Source of the DNA: CAYGDP01 sp964348665 | GTDB lineage: Bacteria > Verrucomicrobiota > Verrucomicrobiia > Palsa-1439 > CAYGDP01 | NCBI GenBank assembly: GCA_964348665.1 | Contig: CAYGDP010000034.1 | Location: 1 to 37,881 of the forward strand | Length of the DNA stretch: 37,881 nt | Direction: 5' to 3' | Part shown: positions 1 to 7,990 of the stretch, one piece after another | Layout: each line of letters begins with the position of its first letter | How positions within the stretch are numbered: position 1 is the first letter of the stretch | The notes under the pieces: generated by a model | Databases searched by the model: none | Told to the model about the DNA's origin: nothing | What the model saw: the letters and a program-made list of their open reading frames with translations, nothing else | Made by a program: the position numbers and the translations under genes

Positions 1-2
1 CG

Positions 3-338
3 CCCGCCCTCAAAAAAGCTGGGGTTCAGTTCAAGGACGTGCAGCTCTGGGAAATCAATGAAGCTTTCGCCGCGCAAGTCCTCGCCTGCCTGCGTGTGCT
101 CGCGTCGAAGCAGCTATGCAAGGAGCGGCTCGGTTTGGACGATGCGGTCGGGGAAATTCCCCGTGACCGTCTCAACGTGAACGGCGGAGCGATCGCGCTG
201 GGTCATCCCGTCGGCGCCAGTGGCGCGCGATTGGTGCTGACGTTGCTCAAAGAAATGAAACGCAGAAAACTGAACCTCGGCGTCGCAAGTCTCTGCGTCG
301 GTGGCGGCCAGGGTGCGGCGTTGGTGCTGGAGCGATGA
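3..338 (+). CDS. fadA: Thiolase (acetyl-CoA acyltransferase), C-terminal part
   Basis: The 5' end lies outside the window, so only about 111 C-terminal residues are seen. They carry the two C-terminal thiolase signatures: the GGAIALGHPVGASGAR stretch with the catalytic His, and CVGGGQGAA with the second active-site Cys. The WEINEAFAAQ segment is also typical of the family. Thiolases perform the last, CoA-dependent cleavage step of beta-oxidation. The gene is followed after 88 nt by a FadB/FadJ-type multifunctional protein on the same strand, the usual fadA/fadB pairing, although here a repeat sits between them. Substrate range cannot be told from the fragment. Confidence 0.93.
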   Translation, partial: PALKKAGVQFKDVQLWEINEAFAAQVLACLRVLASKQLCKERLGLDDAVGEIPRDRLNVNGGAIALGHPVGASGARLVLTLLKEMKRRKLNLGVASLCVGGGQGAALVLER

Positions 339-345
339 ACATGAA

Positions 346-407
346 TTGGCCACAAAAAACACGAGGAACCACAAAAATTTTTGCGCCTTTTTGTGCCTTT
401 TCGTGGC
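346..407. repeat. Dispersed A/T-rich inverted repeat (copy 1)
   Basis: The stretch begins GGCCACAAAAAACACGAGG and ends CCTTTTCGTGGC. The two halves are imperfect reverse complements with poly-A and poly-T flanks meeting in the middle. A related copy lies at about 10086-10160 inside another gene. Here it fills most of the gap between the thiolase and the fadJ-like gene and could fold into a long hairpin in RNA. It encodes only spurious reading frames. Confidence 0.7.
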
Positions 408-426
408 AATCAAAATAAAATTCTCT

Positions 427-2553
427 ATGTCTTCCCCTTCTCTTACCATTGACGACCGCGGAATCGCGTGGATCACGTTCGACGATCCGAACGCGAAGGT
501 GAACGTTCTGAATCCCGAGGTGATGAAACGGCTCGACGAAATCGTCCGAGAGGTTACCCCGAAGCAGCTCGTCGCGATTGTTTTCTGCTCTGCCAAACCG
601 GATACCTTCATCGCGGGCGCGGACATCAAAGAACTGGCAAAGATTTCGTCCCCCGAACAAGCCCGCGAGCTTTGTCGCTACGGACAGAAAATTTTTCAGG
701 CCATTGCGCGAATCGAAACGCCGACCATCGCCCTCATCAACGGCGCGTGTCTCGGCGGCGGGTGCGAACTGGCGCTGGCCTGCAAAATCCGCATCGCCAG
801 CGATAATCCCAAGACCCAAATCGGCTTACCCGAGACTCTCCTGGGCATCGTTCCCGGTTGGGGTGGCACGCAACGATTGCCTCGCCTGGTCGGGATTCGC
901 GAAGCGCTGAACATCATTTGCGCCGGCCGCGCGCTTCGACCGTCACAGGCAAAGCGCGTTGGCCTTGTGGACGAAATCGTACCGGCGCCCCTGTTAAAAT
1001 CATCGGTCGAAAAATTTGCTGGGGCAAATCCTACTCGTGGCGATTTCGATTTTCAAAATAGCTGGCTCGTGCGCACGATCATCTGCTCGATGGCGCGCAA
1101 ACAAACACTGGCGAAAACGCATGGTCACTATCCCGCTCCCTTGCGGGCGATTGATGCGGTCGAGCAAGGATTAGCGACCTGGATCCAGCGCGGGCTGGAA
1201 ATCGAGGCGGATATTTTCAGCGAGCTTGCCACGACGGAAACGTGTAAGAATCTCATCCGGGTGTTTTTCTTGAGAGAAGGAGCAAAAAAAATATCAGTTC
1301 CCTCTCCCGCGCTAGCAGTAGAGGGCAAGCCGTCCCGCGAAGCGGGACGAGTTACAAACATCGGCGTGCTTGGTGGAGGCGTGATGGGCGCTGGGATCGC
1401 GCAATGGTTCAGCGCGCGCGGATTAGACGTGCGCCTACGCGACGTGAAACCTGAATTTGTCTCCGCGGGACTGGGACGCATCACGTCAACCTACCAAGAA
1501 GGCGTGAAGCGAAAAAAACTGACCGAGGCCGACGCGCGACGCGGTATGGCGCGAATCTCGACCACGACTGACTGGACTGGATTTAGCGGTTGCGATTTGA
1601 TTGTCGAGGCGATCATCGAGGACGAAAAGATCAAGAAAGAGGCGTTCGCGCAGCTCGAAGCCGTCGCAAAGCCTGACGCGATTTTTACCACGAACACGTC
1701 GGCGATTCCAATCTCGCATCTGGCAAAGGCGCTCAAGAATCCGTCACGGATGATCGGGCTGCATTTCTTCAATCCGGTGAGCAAAATGCCGCTTGTGGAA
1801 GTGGTAGTGGGTGAGCAATCGTCGTCCAACGCGGTCGCGACTGGGCTGGAACTGGTCAAACGCATCGGCAAAATCCCCGTCGTGGTCAAAGACCGTCCTG
1901 GTTTTTTGGTCAATCGCGTGCTGATTCCATCGCTAAACGAAGCTGGCTGGTTGCTAATGGAGGGCAACAGCGTCGAGGCCATTGACCGTGCACTGCTCGA
2001 TTTCGGTCTCCCGATGGGTGCGCTTCGACTGGTGGATGAAGTAGGCATTGATGTTGGCTATTACGTCGCAAAGGAGCTAGCAGACGGCTACGGCGATCGG
2101 ATGAAAGTCGCACCGATTCTGAAAGCATTGCACGAACGTGGCCTAAAAGGGCGCAAAGGTGGAAAAGGGTTTTACATTTACGATCACGACAATCGTAGCG
2201 GCGTGAACGATGACATCGCGAATCCGCTACGGGAGGTTAGTGAAAATATGCCACAGCGAGAGACGACTACCGAAACTATCGTCCATCGCTGTATCAGCGT
2301 AATGATCAACGAGGCGGCGCGATGCTTGGAAGAAGGCATCGTGGCCAGCGCGGATGATATTGATCGCGCGATGGTGATGGGGACTGGATTTCCGCCGTTC
2401 CGGGGCGGGCTGATGAAATACGCCGACAGCCTCGGTGCGGCGAAGTGGGTTGAGATTTTGCAGCGACTCGAAAAGGAAGTTGGCCCGCGGTTCGCCCCAG
2501 CGCCATTGCTGATGGAGATGGCGAAGACTGGCAAGAAGTTTTGCGCTTCATAG
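427..2553 (+). CDS. fadJ: 3-hydroxyacyl-CoA dehydrogenase / enoyl-CoA hydratase
   Basis: A 708-aa multifunctional beta-oxidation protein. Residues about 1-190 form an enoyl-CoA hydratase (crotonase) domain, with the FIAGADIKEL oxyanion-hole region, the GACLGGGCELALAC motif and GLPETLLGIVPGWGGTQRLPR. A NAD-binding Rossmann motif, IGVLGGGVMGAGIA, begins near residue 311. It is followed by the dehydrogenase signature region (GLHFFNPVSKMPLVEVV) and two C-terminal 3HCDH domains. The length fits the FadB/FadJ family at about 710-730 aa. The ATG at 427 was chosen because the frame upstream runs through the dispersed repeat and uses GTG. The protein probably acts with the thiolase just upstream. A perfect palindrome at 1331-1349 lies in the linker between the two halves. 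Confidence 0.93.
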   Translation: MSSPSLTIDDRGIAWITFDDPNAKVNVLNPEVMKRLDEIVREVTPKQLVAIVFCSAKPDTFIAGADIKELAKISSPEQARELCRYGQKIFQAIARIETPTIALINGACLGGGCELALACKIRIASDNPKTQIGLPETLLGIVPGWGGTQRLPRLVGIREALNIICAGRALRPSQAKRVGLVDEIVPAPLLKSSVEKFAGANPTRGDFDFQNSWLVRTIICSMARKQTLAKTHGHYPAPLRAIDAVEQGLATWIQRGLEIEADIFSELATTETCKNLIRVFFLREGAKKISVPSPALAVEGKPSREAGRVTNIGVLGGGVMGAGIAQWFSARGLDVRLRDVKPEFVSAGLGRITSTYQEGVKRKKLTEADARRGMARISTTTDWTGFSGCDLIVEAIIEDEKIKKEAFAQLEAVAKPDAIFTTNTSAIPISHLAKALKNPSRMIGLHFFNPVSKMPLVEVVVGEQSSSNAVATGLELVKRIGKIPVVVKDRPGFLVNRVLIPSLNEAGWLLMEGNSVEAIDRALLDFGLPMGALRLVDEVGIDVGYYVAKELADGYGDRMKVAPILKALHERGLKGRKGGKGFYIYDHDNRSGVNDDIANPLREVSENMPQRETTTETIVHRCISVMINEAARCLEEGIVASADDIDRAMVMGTGFPPFRGGLMKYADSLGAAKWVEILQRLEKEVGPRFAPAPLLMEMAKTGKKFCAS
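1331..1349. repeat. Palindrome inside the fadJ linker
   Basis: CGTCCCGC-gaa-GCGGGACG has 8-bp perfect arms and a 3-nt loop. It is translated in frame as part of KPSREAGRV, in the region joining the hydratase and dehydrogenase domains. It looks like a small REP-type repeat tolerated in a flexible linker. Confidence 0.7.
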
Positions 2554-2575
2554 TGTTTGTGCTACTTTTGATGTG

Positions 2576-3196
2576 ATGAACAAACGTATTTTCATTTTTC
2601 CAACGATGCTGGTGCTCATCGCTGCCAATCTTGTTCTCGGAGAAAAACCTATGAATCCATCTGAAAACGCGAAAGCAACGGATACCATCGTCGTAGGCGG
2701 CGGCTGTTTCTGGTGTGTCGAGGCCGTGTTTCAGCGCGTCAACGGCGTCAAAAAATGCGTCTCCGGGTACGCCGGCGGACGAGTGCCGAACCCGACGTAC
2801 GATCGGATTTCGGACGGGGACACGGGACATGCCGAAGTCGTGCGGGTCGAGTTCAATCCCGCCGAAGTCTCGCTCGACCGTGTGCTGGATGTGTTCTTCG
2901 CCGCGCACGATCCGACCACTCCCAATCGCCAGGGCAACGACGTCGGCACGCAATACCGATCGATCATTCTCTACGCCAACGATGAGCAAAAGAAAGCCTC
3001 TGATGCTGCGATTGAGCGGGCGGGCAAAGAATGGAATGCAATAATCGTCACGGAAATCGCAGCGCTCGAAAAGTTTTATCCGGCGGAGGAGTATCACCAA
3101 AACTATTTCAACCAAAACGCAAACCGGAATCCGTATTGTAGTATTGTCATCGCCCCGAAGCTCAAAAAGTTGAAGGACAAAGGGATTCTCAAATAG
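2576..3196 (+). CDS. msrA: Peptide-methionine (S)-S-oxide reductase, probably exported
   Basis: MsrA repairs methionine S-sulfoxide in proteins. The 206-aa product has the canonical GGGCFWCVEA motif with the nucleophilic Cys at residue 44, then GYAGG, the HAEVV segment, DPTTPNRQGNDVGTQYRS and AEEYHQNYF, all family hallmarks. The first 22 residues (MNKR, a hydrophobic stretch, then a small residue near 22) look like a signal peptide, so repair probably occurs outside the cytoplasm. ATG at 2576 is preferred over the adjacent GTG at 2573. The stop lies 15 nt from the convergent end of the MFS gene. Confidence 0.95.
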   Translation: MNKRIFIFPTMLVLIAANLVLGEKPMNPSENAKATDTIVVGGGCFWCVEAVFQRVNGVKKCVSGYAGGRVPNPTYDRISDGDTGHAEVVRVEFNPAEVSLDRVLDVFFAAHDPTTPNRQGNDVGTQYRSIILYANDEQKKASDAAIERAGKEWNAIIVTEIAALEKFYPAEEYHQNYFNQNANRNPYCSIVIAPKLKKLKDKGILK

Positions 3197-3211
3197 TACC
3201 AGATCACTCCG

Positions 3212-4459
3212 CTATCGTTTTGGGAACTTCACCAGCATCAATCCCAATGCCGCCGCCAATGCGAGTGTCGCACCAAAATGAAACGCGGTAAAAGCGTCGA
3301 ACTGATGCCAAAGCCAACCAAACATCACGCTGGCTGGCAACGCCCCAATGCTCACTGCGCAGTTGAAAAAACCATACGCAGTGCCACGCGCGGACGGCTG
3401 GTCAGCGATGATATCGGCGACCAACGCGCGTTCGGTCGGCTCGACACAGCCGTAGTAACAACCGTAAAGCGTTAAAAGCATTATAAGGGTTAAAATGCTA
3501 GAAACGTGAGCGAACCCGATGTAACACCCCGCGTAGATCATCCAGCCCGCAATCAGCATCGGACGACGGCCGAGGCGGTCGCTAAGAATCCCGCCATACC
3601 ACGCTGTCAATGCTTTGACCGCCTGTAACAACGACCAAAGCGCGGGCAACATCCCATCGGGAACACCGATGTCACGCGCACGAAGCAGAAGAAACAGGTC
3701 CGAGGAATTGCCGAGCGTGAAAAGGAGAACGACAACAAGATACCGCCAAAACGATTGTGGTAACGGCTTGAGATTGGAACTTGGAGACTGGAGATGGGGA
3801 GCAGAACTTTCAGGACGTTCCTCACGAACCAGAAAGAGAAGGGCCACAGCGATGATGCCGGGAATGAGGGCAAGAGCGAAGATCCAGCGATATTTGTTAT
3901 CGTTTACGGCGAACGCGAGCAACAACGCACTCGCGATGAGCGGGCCAACGACAGCTCCGGCATTATCCATTGCTCGTTGAAATCCAAAGGCACGCCCGCG
4001 ATCTTCCGGAGAGCAACTCGCTGCAACCAGCGCGTCCCGCGGCGCGGTGCGGATCCCCTTCCCCACGCGGTCGGCGAATCGCAGTACAATTACATGCCAA
4101 CCGAGCGTCGAGAGCGCGATGGCGGGACGCATCACCATCGAGAGGGAATAACCGGCGATGACCAGTGGTTTTCGAGACCGAATTTTGTCCGACCACCAAC
4201 CCGACCAGAGTTTGAGAAGGCCAACGGAGGAATCCGCCACGCCTTCGATCCAACCAAGTGACATCGCGACCGAGGCAATGCCAAGAGTGCCGAGGAATGC
4301 CGGCAACAACGGCACGATCATATCACTCGATACATCCGTGAAAAAACTGACAAGGCCGAGCAAAAAAACGTTGCGTGTCACGCCCCGCAAGCGTGTTCGA
4401 TGGGGAAAACCATCTTCGGAGGCTCCCGGCGGTGTTGATGTCGGGTCGTGTAAGCTCAT
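3212..4459 (-). CDS. MFS transporter
   Basis: A 415-aa major facilitator superfamily protein with about 12 hydrophobic segments. The N-terminal FFTDVSSDMIVPLLP segment, the loop motif WSGWWSDKIRSRKPLV between TM2 and TM3, DRVGKGIRTAPRDALV, and the second-half loop GGILSDRLGRRPMLIAG place it in a family of putative exporters. The substrate is unknown. It is divergent from an MntR-like regulator, 90 nt away, so metal-linked regulation is possible but not shown. The start is the ATG at 4459. Confidence 0.88.
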   Translation of the reverse strand: MSLHDPTSTPPGASEDGFPHRTRLRGVTRNVFLLGLVSFFTDVSSDMIVPLLPAFLGTLGIASVAMSLGWIEGVADSSVGLLKLWSGWWSDKIRSRKPLVIAGYSLSMVMRPAIALSTLGWHVIVLRFADRVGKGIRTAPRDALVAASCSPEDRGRAFGFQRAMDNAGAVVGPLIASALLLAFAVNDNKYRWIFALALIPGIIAVALLFLVREERPESSAPHLQSPSSNLKPLPQSFWRYLVVVLLFTLGNSSDLFLLLRARDIGVPDGMLPALWSLLQAVKALTAWYGGILSDRLGRRPMLIAGWMIYAGCYIGFAHVSSILTLIMLLTLYGCYYGCVEPTERALVADIIADQPSARGTAYGFFNCAVSIGALPASVMFGWLWHQFDAFTAFHFGATLALAAALGLMLVKFPKR

Positions 4460-4499
4460 TGCCTACAAGCTTATATTCCGCGAAAGGACGAGCCGGAAA

Positions 4500-4514
4500 G
4501 CAATTTTATATTGC
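4500..4514. promoter_or_regulatory. Possible operator between MFS and mntR genes
   Basis: The divergent intergenic region of 90 nt holds GCAATTTTATATTGC, a dyad with GCAAT/ATTGC arms. MntR/DtxR proteins bind AT-rich dyads of roughly this kind. The assignment is speculative. Confidence 0.3.
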
Positions 4515-4549
4515 GCCGCGCGGCAACACCCCCTAGATTGCTCGTTCCT

Positions 4550-4969
4550 ATGGCGACCGAGAACGCCGAAGACTATTTGGAGCGCATCCACGAGCTTATT
4601 GAAGCCAAGGGTTCGGCGCGCGTCGTGGAAATCGCCGAGGCGCTCGGTCTCGCGCAGGCGTCCGTCTCCCAGATGGTCAAGAAACTCGCCTCCCGCGGCT
4701 ATCTCGTGTATGAAAAATACCGCCGCATCACGCTCACCCCGGAAGGTGAACGCGTCGCCAAAACCATCGTCCGACGCCATCAGGTACTCTCCAATTTCTT
4801 CGAGCAGCTCGGCGTGGACGCCGCTTCGGCAAAGCGCGACATTGAAGGCATCGAACATCACCTTAGTCCCAGCGTCTTGAGCCGCCTCGAAAATCTCACG
4901 CGGTTGTTGCGTGAAAATCCTCAACTGCGCAAGCAACTCGACGGGTACCGTCATCTCTCAAAACTCTAA
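4550..4969 (+). CDS. mntR: MntR-like manganese-responsive regulator (DtxR family)
   Basis: The 139-aa product has the length of Bacillus MntR (142 aa) and lacks the SH3-like tail of DtxR. An N-terminal winged helix (EDYLERIHELIEAKG, then VVEIAEALGLAQASVSQMVKKL) is followed by the metal-binding dimer domain. Residues equivalent to the MntR Mn ligands are all visible: Asp and Glu in EDYLE, His in RRHQ, and the Glu/Glu/His set in IEGIEHH. The ATG at 4550 gives the family N-terminus; the longer TTG-started frame adds unrelated residues. It is read away from the MFS gene and runs 13 nt into the PTS IIA-like gene. Confidence 0.88.
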   Translation: MATENAEDYLERIHELIEAKGSARVVEIAEALGLAQASVSQMVKKLASRGYLVYEKYRRITLTPEGERVAKTIVRRHQVLSNFFEQLGVDAASAKRDIEGIEHHLSPSVLSRLENLTRLLRENPQLRKQLDGYRHLSKL

Positions 4970-4982
4970 CCCCAATTCCCCT

Positions 4983-5477
4983 ATGGCAACTTCCTTCCTC
5001 CGGCAAAATCCATTCCTGATCAGCAATGCACTCGCCGATTCCGCCGTCGTCCTGGACCTCACCGGGAAAACGCGCGAAGAAATTCTGCGCGAGTTGGTCA
5101 ACAGTTTTCCAACGCAACGCACCGACTTGCGCGACCAGCTGTTTGTCGCCGTACTCGAACGCGAAAAACTCTGTCCTACCGCCCTCGATGGCGGCATCGC
5201 CATCCCACATACACGGGTGGTCATCGCCGGTCTGGTCGAAAAACCGACCATCGTATTCGCGCGGCACAGCACAGGCGTGGACTTTGGAGCCGCCGACCGC
5301 CAGCTTTCCCGTCTTTTCTTTCTGCTCTGCGCCGACGGCATCAAGCCACACTTGCAAATGCTCTCGCGTCTCTCCCGCCTGTTGCGGAGCGCAACCCTCC
5401 GCGACCAGCTACTCCATGCCGCCGCCAGCGCGGACGTCCTCACCGCCATCCGCGAGGAAGAACGTCGGCTCGGATAA
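4983..5477 (+). CDS. PTS EIIA-like protein (fructose/nitrogen type)
   Basis: A 164-aa single-domain protein of the PTS EIIA type 2 / PtsN fold. The phosphorylatable His is seen in LDGGIAIPHTR at about residue 76, within the usual REEILRELV...REKLCPTALDG context. Such proteins accept phosphate from HPr and either transport sugar with EIIB/EIIC or, as PtsN, regulate. No permease or EI/HPr gene lies nearby, so a regulatory role is more likely. The start at 4983 follows the mntR stop by 13 nt, suggesting an operon. Confidence 0.85.
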   Translation: MATSFLRQNPFLISNALADSAVVLDLTGKTREEILRELVNSFPTQRTDLRDQLFVAVLEREKLCPTALDGGIAIPHTRVVIAGLVEKPTIVFARHSTGVDFGAADRQLSRLFFLLCADGIKPHLQMLSRLSRLLRSATLRDQLLHAAASADVLTAIREEERRLG

Positions 5478-5524
5478 TTCCCGTTGCGATTTGTCGGTCG
5501 TACGGCGAAAGTAGCATCATCGAC

Positions 5525-6169
5525 ATGACCGCTACAATTCGACCCTATGACCCGCGCGACCGCACCGAAGTGCGCGCACTCTGTTGCGAGACCGCGTTCA
5601 TGGGAGAATCGCTTGATCGGTATTTTAACGACCGTGAACTCATCGGAGACGCTTTGAGCCGCTACTACACCGACTTCGAACCGGAACATTGCCTTGTTGC
5701 GGAAAACGATGGCTGCGTCGTCGGTTATTTCTTCGGGTGCGCGAATACCAACCGGTTCAACTCGGCAATGCGATGGCGAATCGCCCCAATCCTGACGTTG
5801 AAAATTCTCTGGCGTGGAGCGCCGTGGCGCCGTGGCACGAGAGATTTTTTTTGGCGGATCGTGCGCGGCGTTTTTGCAGGACACGCGCGATTGCCCGATG
5901 TGCCAGGTGAGTTTCCCGCGCATTTCCACGTGAATCTTGCCAAGAAAGCTCGTGGACAAGGTCTCGGAGGCCAGCTCATTGAGCGCGGATTGGAGTTGCT
6001 GCGGGAGGCTGGCGCGCGCGGAGTTCACCTCCAAACCATCAAACAAAACACACGAGCGGTGGAACTTTTTCGACGGCTCGGCTTCGAGCCGATCCACGAA
6101 TCACCCGCGCCAACCTGGCCAGAGAAAGTCCAGCCAATTATTGCTCTCACGATGACAAAAAAACTCTAG
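5525..6169 (+). CDS. GNAT family N-acetyltransferase
   Basis: A 214-aa GNAT protein. The acetyl-CoA binding motif A appears as KARGQGLGGQLIERGL (Q/R-x-x-G-x-G/A type), followed by motif B in NTRAVELFRRLGFEP. The N-terminal half opens IRPYDPRDRTEVRALCCETAFMGE... and contains CLVAENDGCVVGYFFG, the beta2-beta3 hairpin of the fold. The substrate is not evident. It stands alone between the EIIA-like gene and a secreted esterase. Confidence 0.88.
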   Translation: MTATIRPYDPRDRTEVRALCCETAFMGESLDRYFNDRELIGDALSRYYTDFEPEHCLVAENDGCVVGYFFGCANTNRFNSAMRWRIAPILTLKILWRGAPWRRGTRDFFWRIVRGVFAGHARLPDVPGEFPAHFHVNLAKKARGQGLGGQLIERGLELLREAGARGVHLQTIKQNTRAVELFRRLGFEPIHESPAPTWPEKVQPIIALTMTKKL

Positions 6170-6224
6170 TCCCTTGCCGCTTTTCCACTTGGCAAGCGGC
6201 CTGATCTGCGCTCAAATCCGATTC

Positions 6225-7136
6225 ATGAAATCTTTCGCTTCCATTGTTGCTGCCCTACTCGCTGTCAACGCCGCCGTCACCCAGGAACAATCAATCGCTC
6301 CAATTTCACTGTGGCCCAGCGCCGCGCCGGGTGATACGGGCGATCTCGGTGAGGAAAAGGATATGACCAAGCCAAAAGACGGCAAGGTCGCCGACAAACC
6401 TGTCATCCGCCTCGGCAATGTCTCGAAACCAACCATCACCTTCTATCCCGCACCGAAAGAAAAAAATACGGGGACAACGGTCGTTGTCTGTCCCGGTGGC
6501 GGCTACAACATCCTCGCCATGGACCTCGAAGGCACGGAAATCTGCGAATGGTTCAACTCCATCGGCGTCAACGGCGTCCTGCTGAAATATCGCGTGCCCG
6601 CCCGTAAAGGTCGCCCGCGCCACGAAGCGCCGGTCCAGGACGCACAGCGCGCCTTCGGCCTCGTCCGCCAGCGTGCGCAGGAATGGGGCATTGATCCCAA
6701 CCGCATCGGCGTCCTCGGCTTCTCCGCGGGCGCGCACCTTGCCGCGACTCTCTGCGCCAATAACGAAAAACGCGCCTACGACCCAATTGACGCCGCCGAC
6801 CAGCTCATTTGCCGGCCCGATTTCGCATTTCTCATCTATCCCGCTTATCTCACGCTGGAAAAGGAAGGGTACAAACTCGCGCCCGAAATTCCCGTGACAG
6901 CGCAAACGCCGCCCACCTTCATCATGCAGACCCAAGACGACGGCATCAAAGTTGAGAACAGTCTCTATTACTATCTCGCCTTGAAAACCGCCAAAGTCCC
7001 CGCCGAACTACACGTCTATCCCTCGGGCGGCCACGGCTACGGTCTGCGCCCGTCGTCCAAGATGGTTTCCACCTGGCCCAAACGCGCCGAAGACTGGCTG
7101 CGCGGAAGGGGGATGTTGAGCACCGAGAAAAAATAA
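6225..7136 (+). CDS. Secreted alpha/beta hydrolase (acetyl-esterase-like)
   Basis: A 303-aa protein with a signal peptide (MKSFASIVAALLAVNAAV) followed by an alpha/beta hydrolase fold. The oxyanion region is CPGGGYNILA near residue 89, the nucleophile elbow is GFSAGAH (Ser167), and the C-terminal catalytic His is in PSGGHGYG. This pattern fits the BD-FAE/acetyl-xylan-esterase-like group common in PVC bacteria. The ATG at 6225 was chosen over an upstream in-frame start at 6174 because it gives a clean export signal. The real substrate, probably an acylated polysaccharide, is inferred only. Confidence 0.87.
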   Translation: MKSFASIVAALLAVNAAVTQEQSIAPISLWPSAAPGDTGDLGEEKDMTKPKDGKVADKPVIRLGNVSKPTITFYPAPKEKNTGTTVVVCPGGGYNILAMDLEGTEICEWFNSIGVNGVLLKYRVPARKGRPRHEAPVQDAQRAFGLVRQRAQEWGIDPNRIGVLGFSAGAHLAATLCANNEKRAYDPIDAADQLICRPDFAFLIYPAYLTLEKEGYKLAPEIPVTAQTPPTFIMQTQDDGIKVENSLYYYLALKTAKVPAELHVYPSGGHGYGLRPSSKMVSTWPKRAEDWLRGRGMLSTEKK

Positions 7137-7257
7137 GATTTCCATATTTTCGCGTCCGTTGGCTGACGGATTTGTGAGTAAACAAATTCCGACTTGCCGT
7201 TCGTTGACCTCAAAAAACCACTTGCAAAATCATCCCGGCCGAGCGAGTGTGCGACCG

Positions 7258-7986
7258 ATGAAAGTTCAGTTTCCTAAAAAGCGGGAGATCGAACGATATT
7301 TGCACATTCGGGAAGGATCATTAGATCACATCCCTCATTACGCGATCAACAGCGCACTCCTGGCAATTGCCAATATTAGGAAAATGGAAAAAGAAAAACT
7401 GTTTCGCCCTGGATTATATTACATCGTTCTTTCGGACCTCTGCCGTTCAACCCAAGCCGCCGCCCGTCTAGGACAAGACCTGAACAAACGTCGAGTGGAG
7501 TCGTTTATTCTCACGTGCATAGAAGCACTTGGTAACATTCAGCCGATTAATTACTTTTTGCCTATAAGGGAGATCGGAGATGCGGTGTTGATAATCTTCT
7601 CTTCTTTTAAAGATGCACACAACTGGTGGCTGACAATGCACGAGTGGCTAGCCGTCAGCAATGGCCGGTGGCAAGAAAAGTTATCTAAGGAGCAGTTTGC
7701 TGCATTTTCGCTCAACGCAAAAACAGTTGTTCACTTAGGAGAAGTGGCGTACTCGGACGATAACATCCCAGTAGCCTTAGCAGTAAACCAAGTATTCAAG
7801 ATCGAAAAACTGTTTGGTAGTGGAGAACTTGGCTTAACATATCCAGCGCTCTTGGCAGCAGTTCCAATACTAAGGGACCTAAATTTGCGCGCGAGAAGCC
7901 TAAAATCAGTACACTTACCTGGAGATAAGCATCCAACTGCGACTTATGTGGTCGATAGGTGGAAAAACACAGTAATACTGCGCTAG
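7258..7986 (+). CDS. Stand-alone class III nucleotide-cyclase-like protein
   Basis: A 242-aa protein with the order of motifs of the adenylate/guanylate cyclase catalytic domain. YIVLSDLCRSTQ matches the first metal-binding Asp and the 'DxxxST' motif. REIGDAVLIIF matches the second Asp ('GDxxxxxF'). AKTVVHLGEV matches 'RxGxHxGEV', and IPVALAVNQVFKIEKL matches the 'G.aVN.aaRle' segment. A short N-terminal helical part precedes it, with no receptor, TM or HAMP region. The stretch is more AT-rich than its neighbours, suggesting transfer. The ATG at 7258 was chosen; an in-frame TTG at 7159 is possible. The stop is only 4 nt from the end of the convergent esterase gene. The nucleotide made, and whether it is active, is unknown. 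Confidence 0.7.
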   Translation: MKVQFPKKREIERYLHIREGSLDHIPHYAINSALLAIANIRKMEKEKLFRPGLYYIVLSDLCRSTQAAARLGQDLNKRRVESFILTCIEALGNIQPINYFLPIREIGDAVLIIFSSFKDAHNWWLTMHEWLAVSNGRWQEKLSKEQFAAFSLNAKTVVHLGEVAYSDDNIPVALAVNQVFKIEKLFGSGELGLTYPALLAAVPILRDLNLRARSLKSVHLPGDKHPTATYVVDRWKNTVILR

Positions 7987-7990
7987 TTCC

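Noticed and set aside
7258..7986. Pycsar defence system
   Set aside because: No adjacent effector (TM or TIR protein with a nucleotide-binding domain) is present, so only an orphan cyclase-like call is made.
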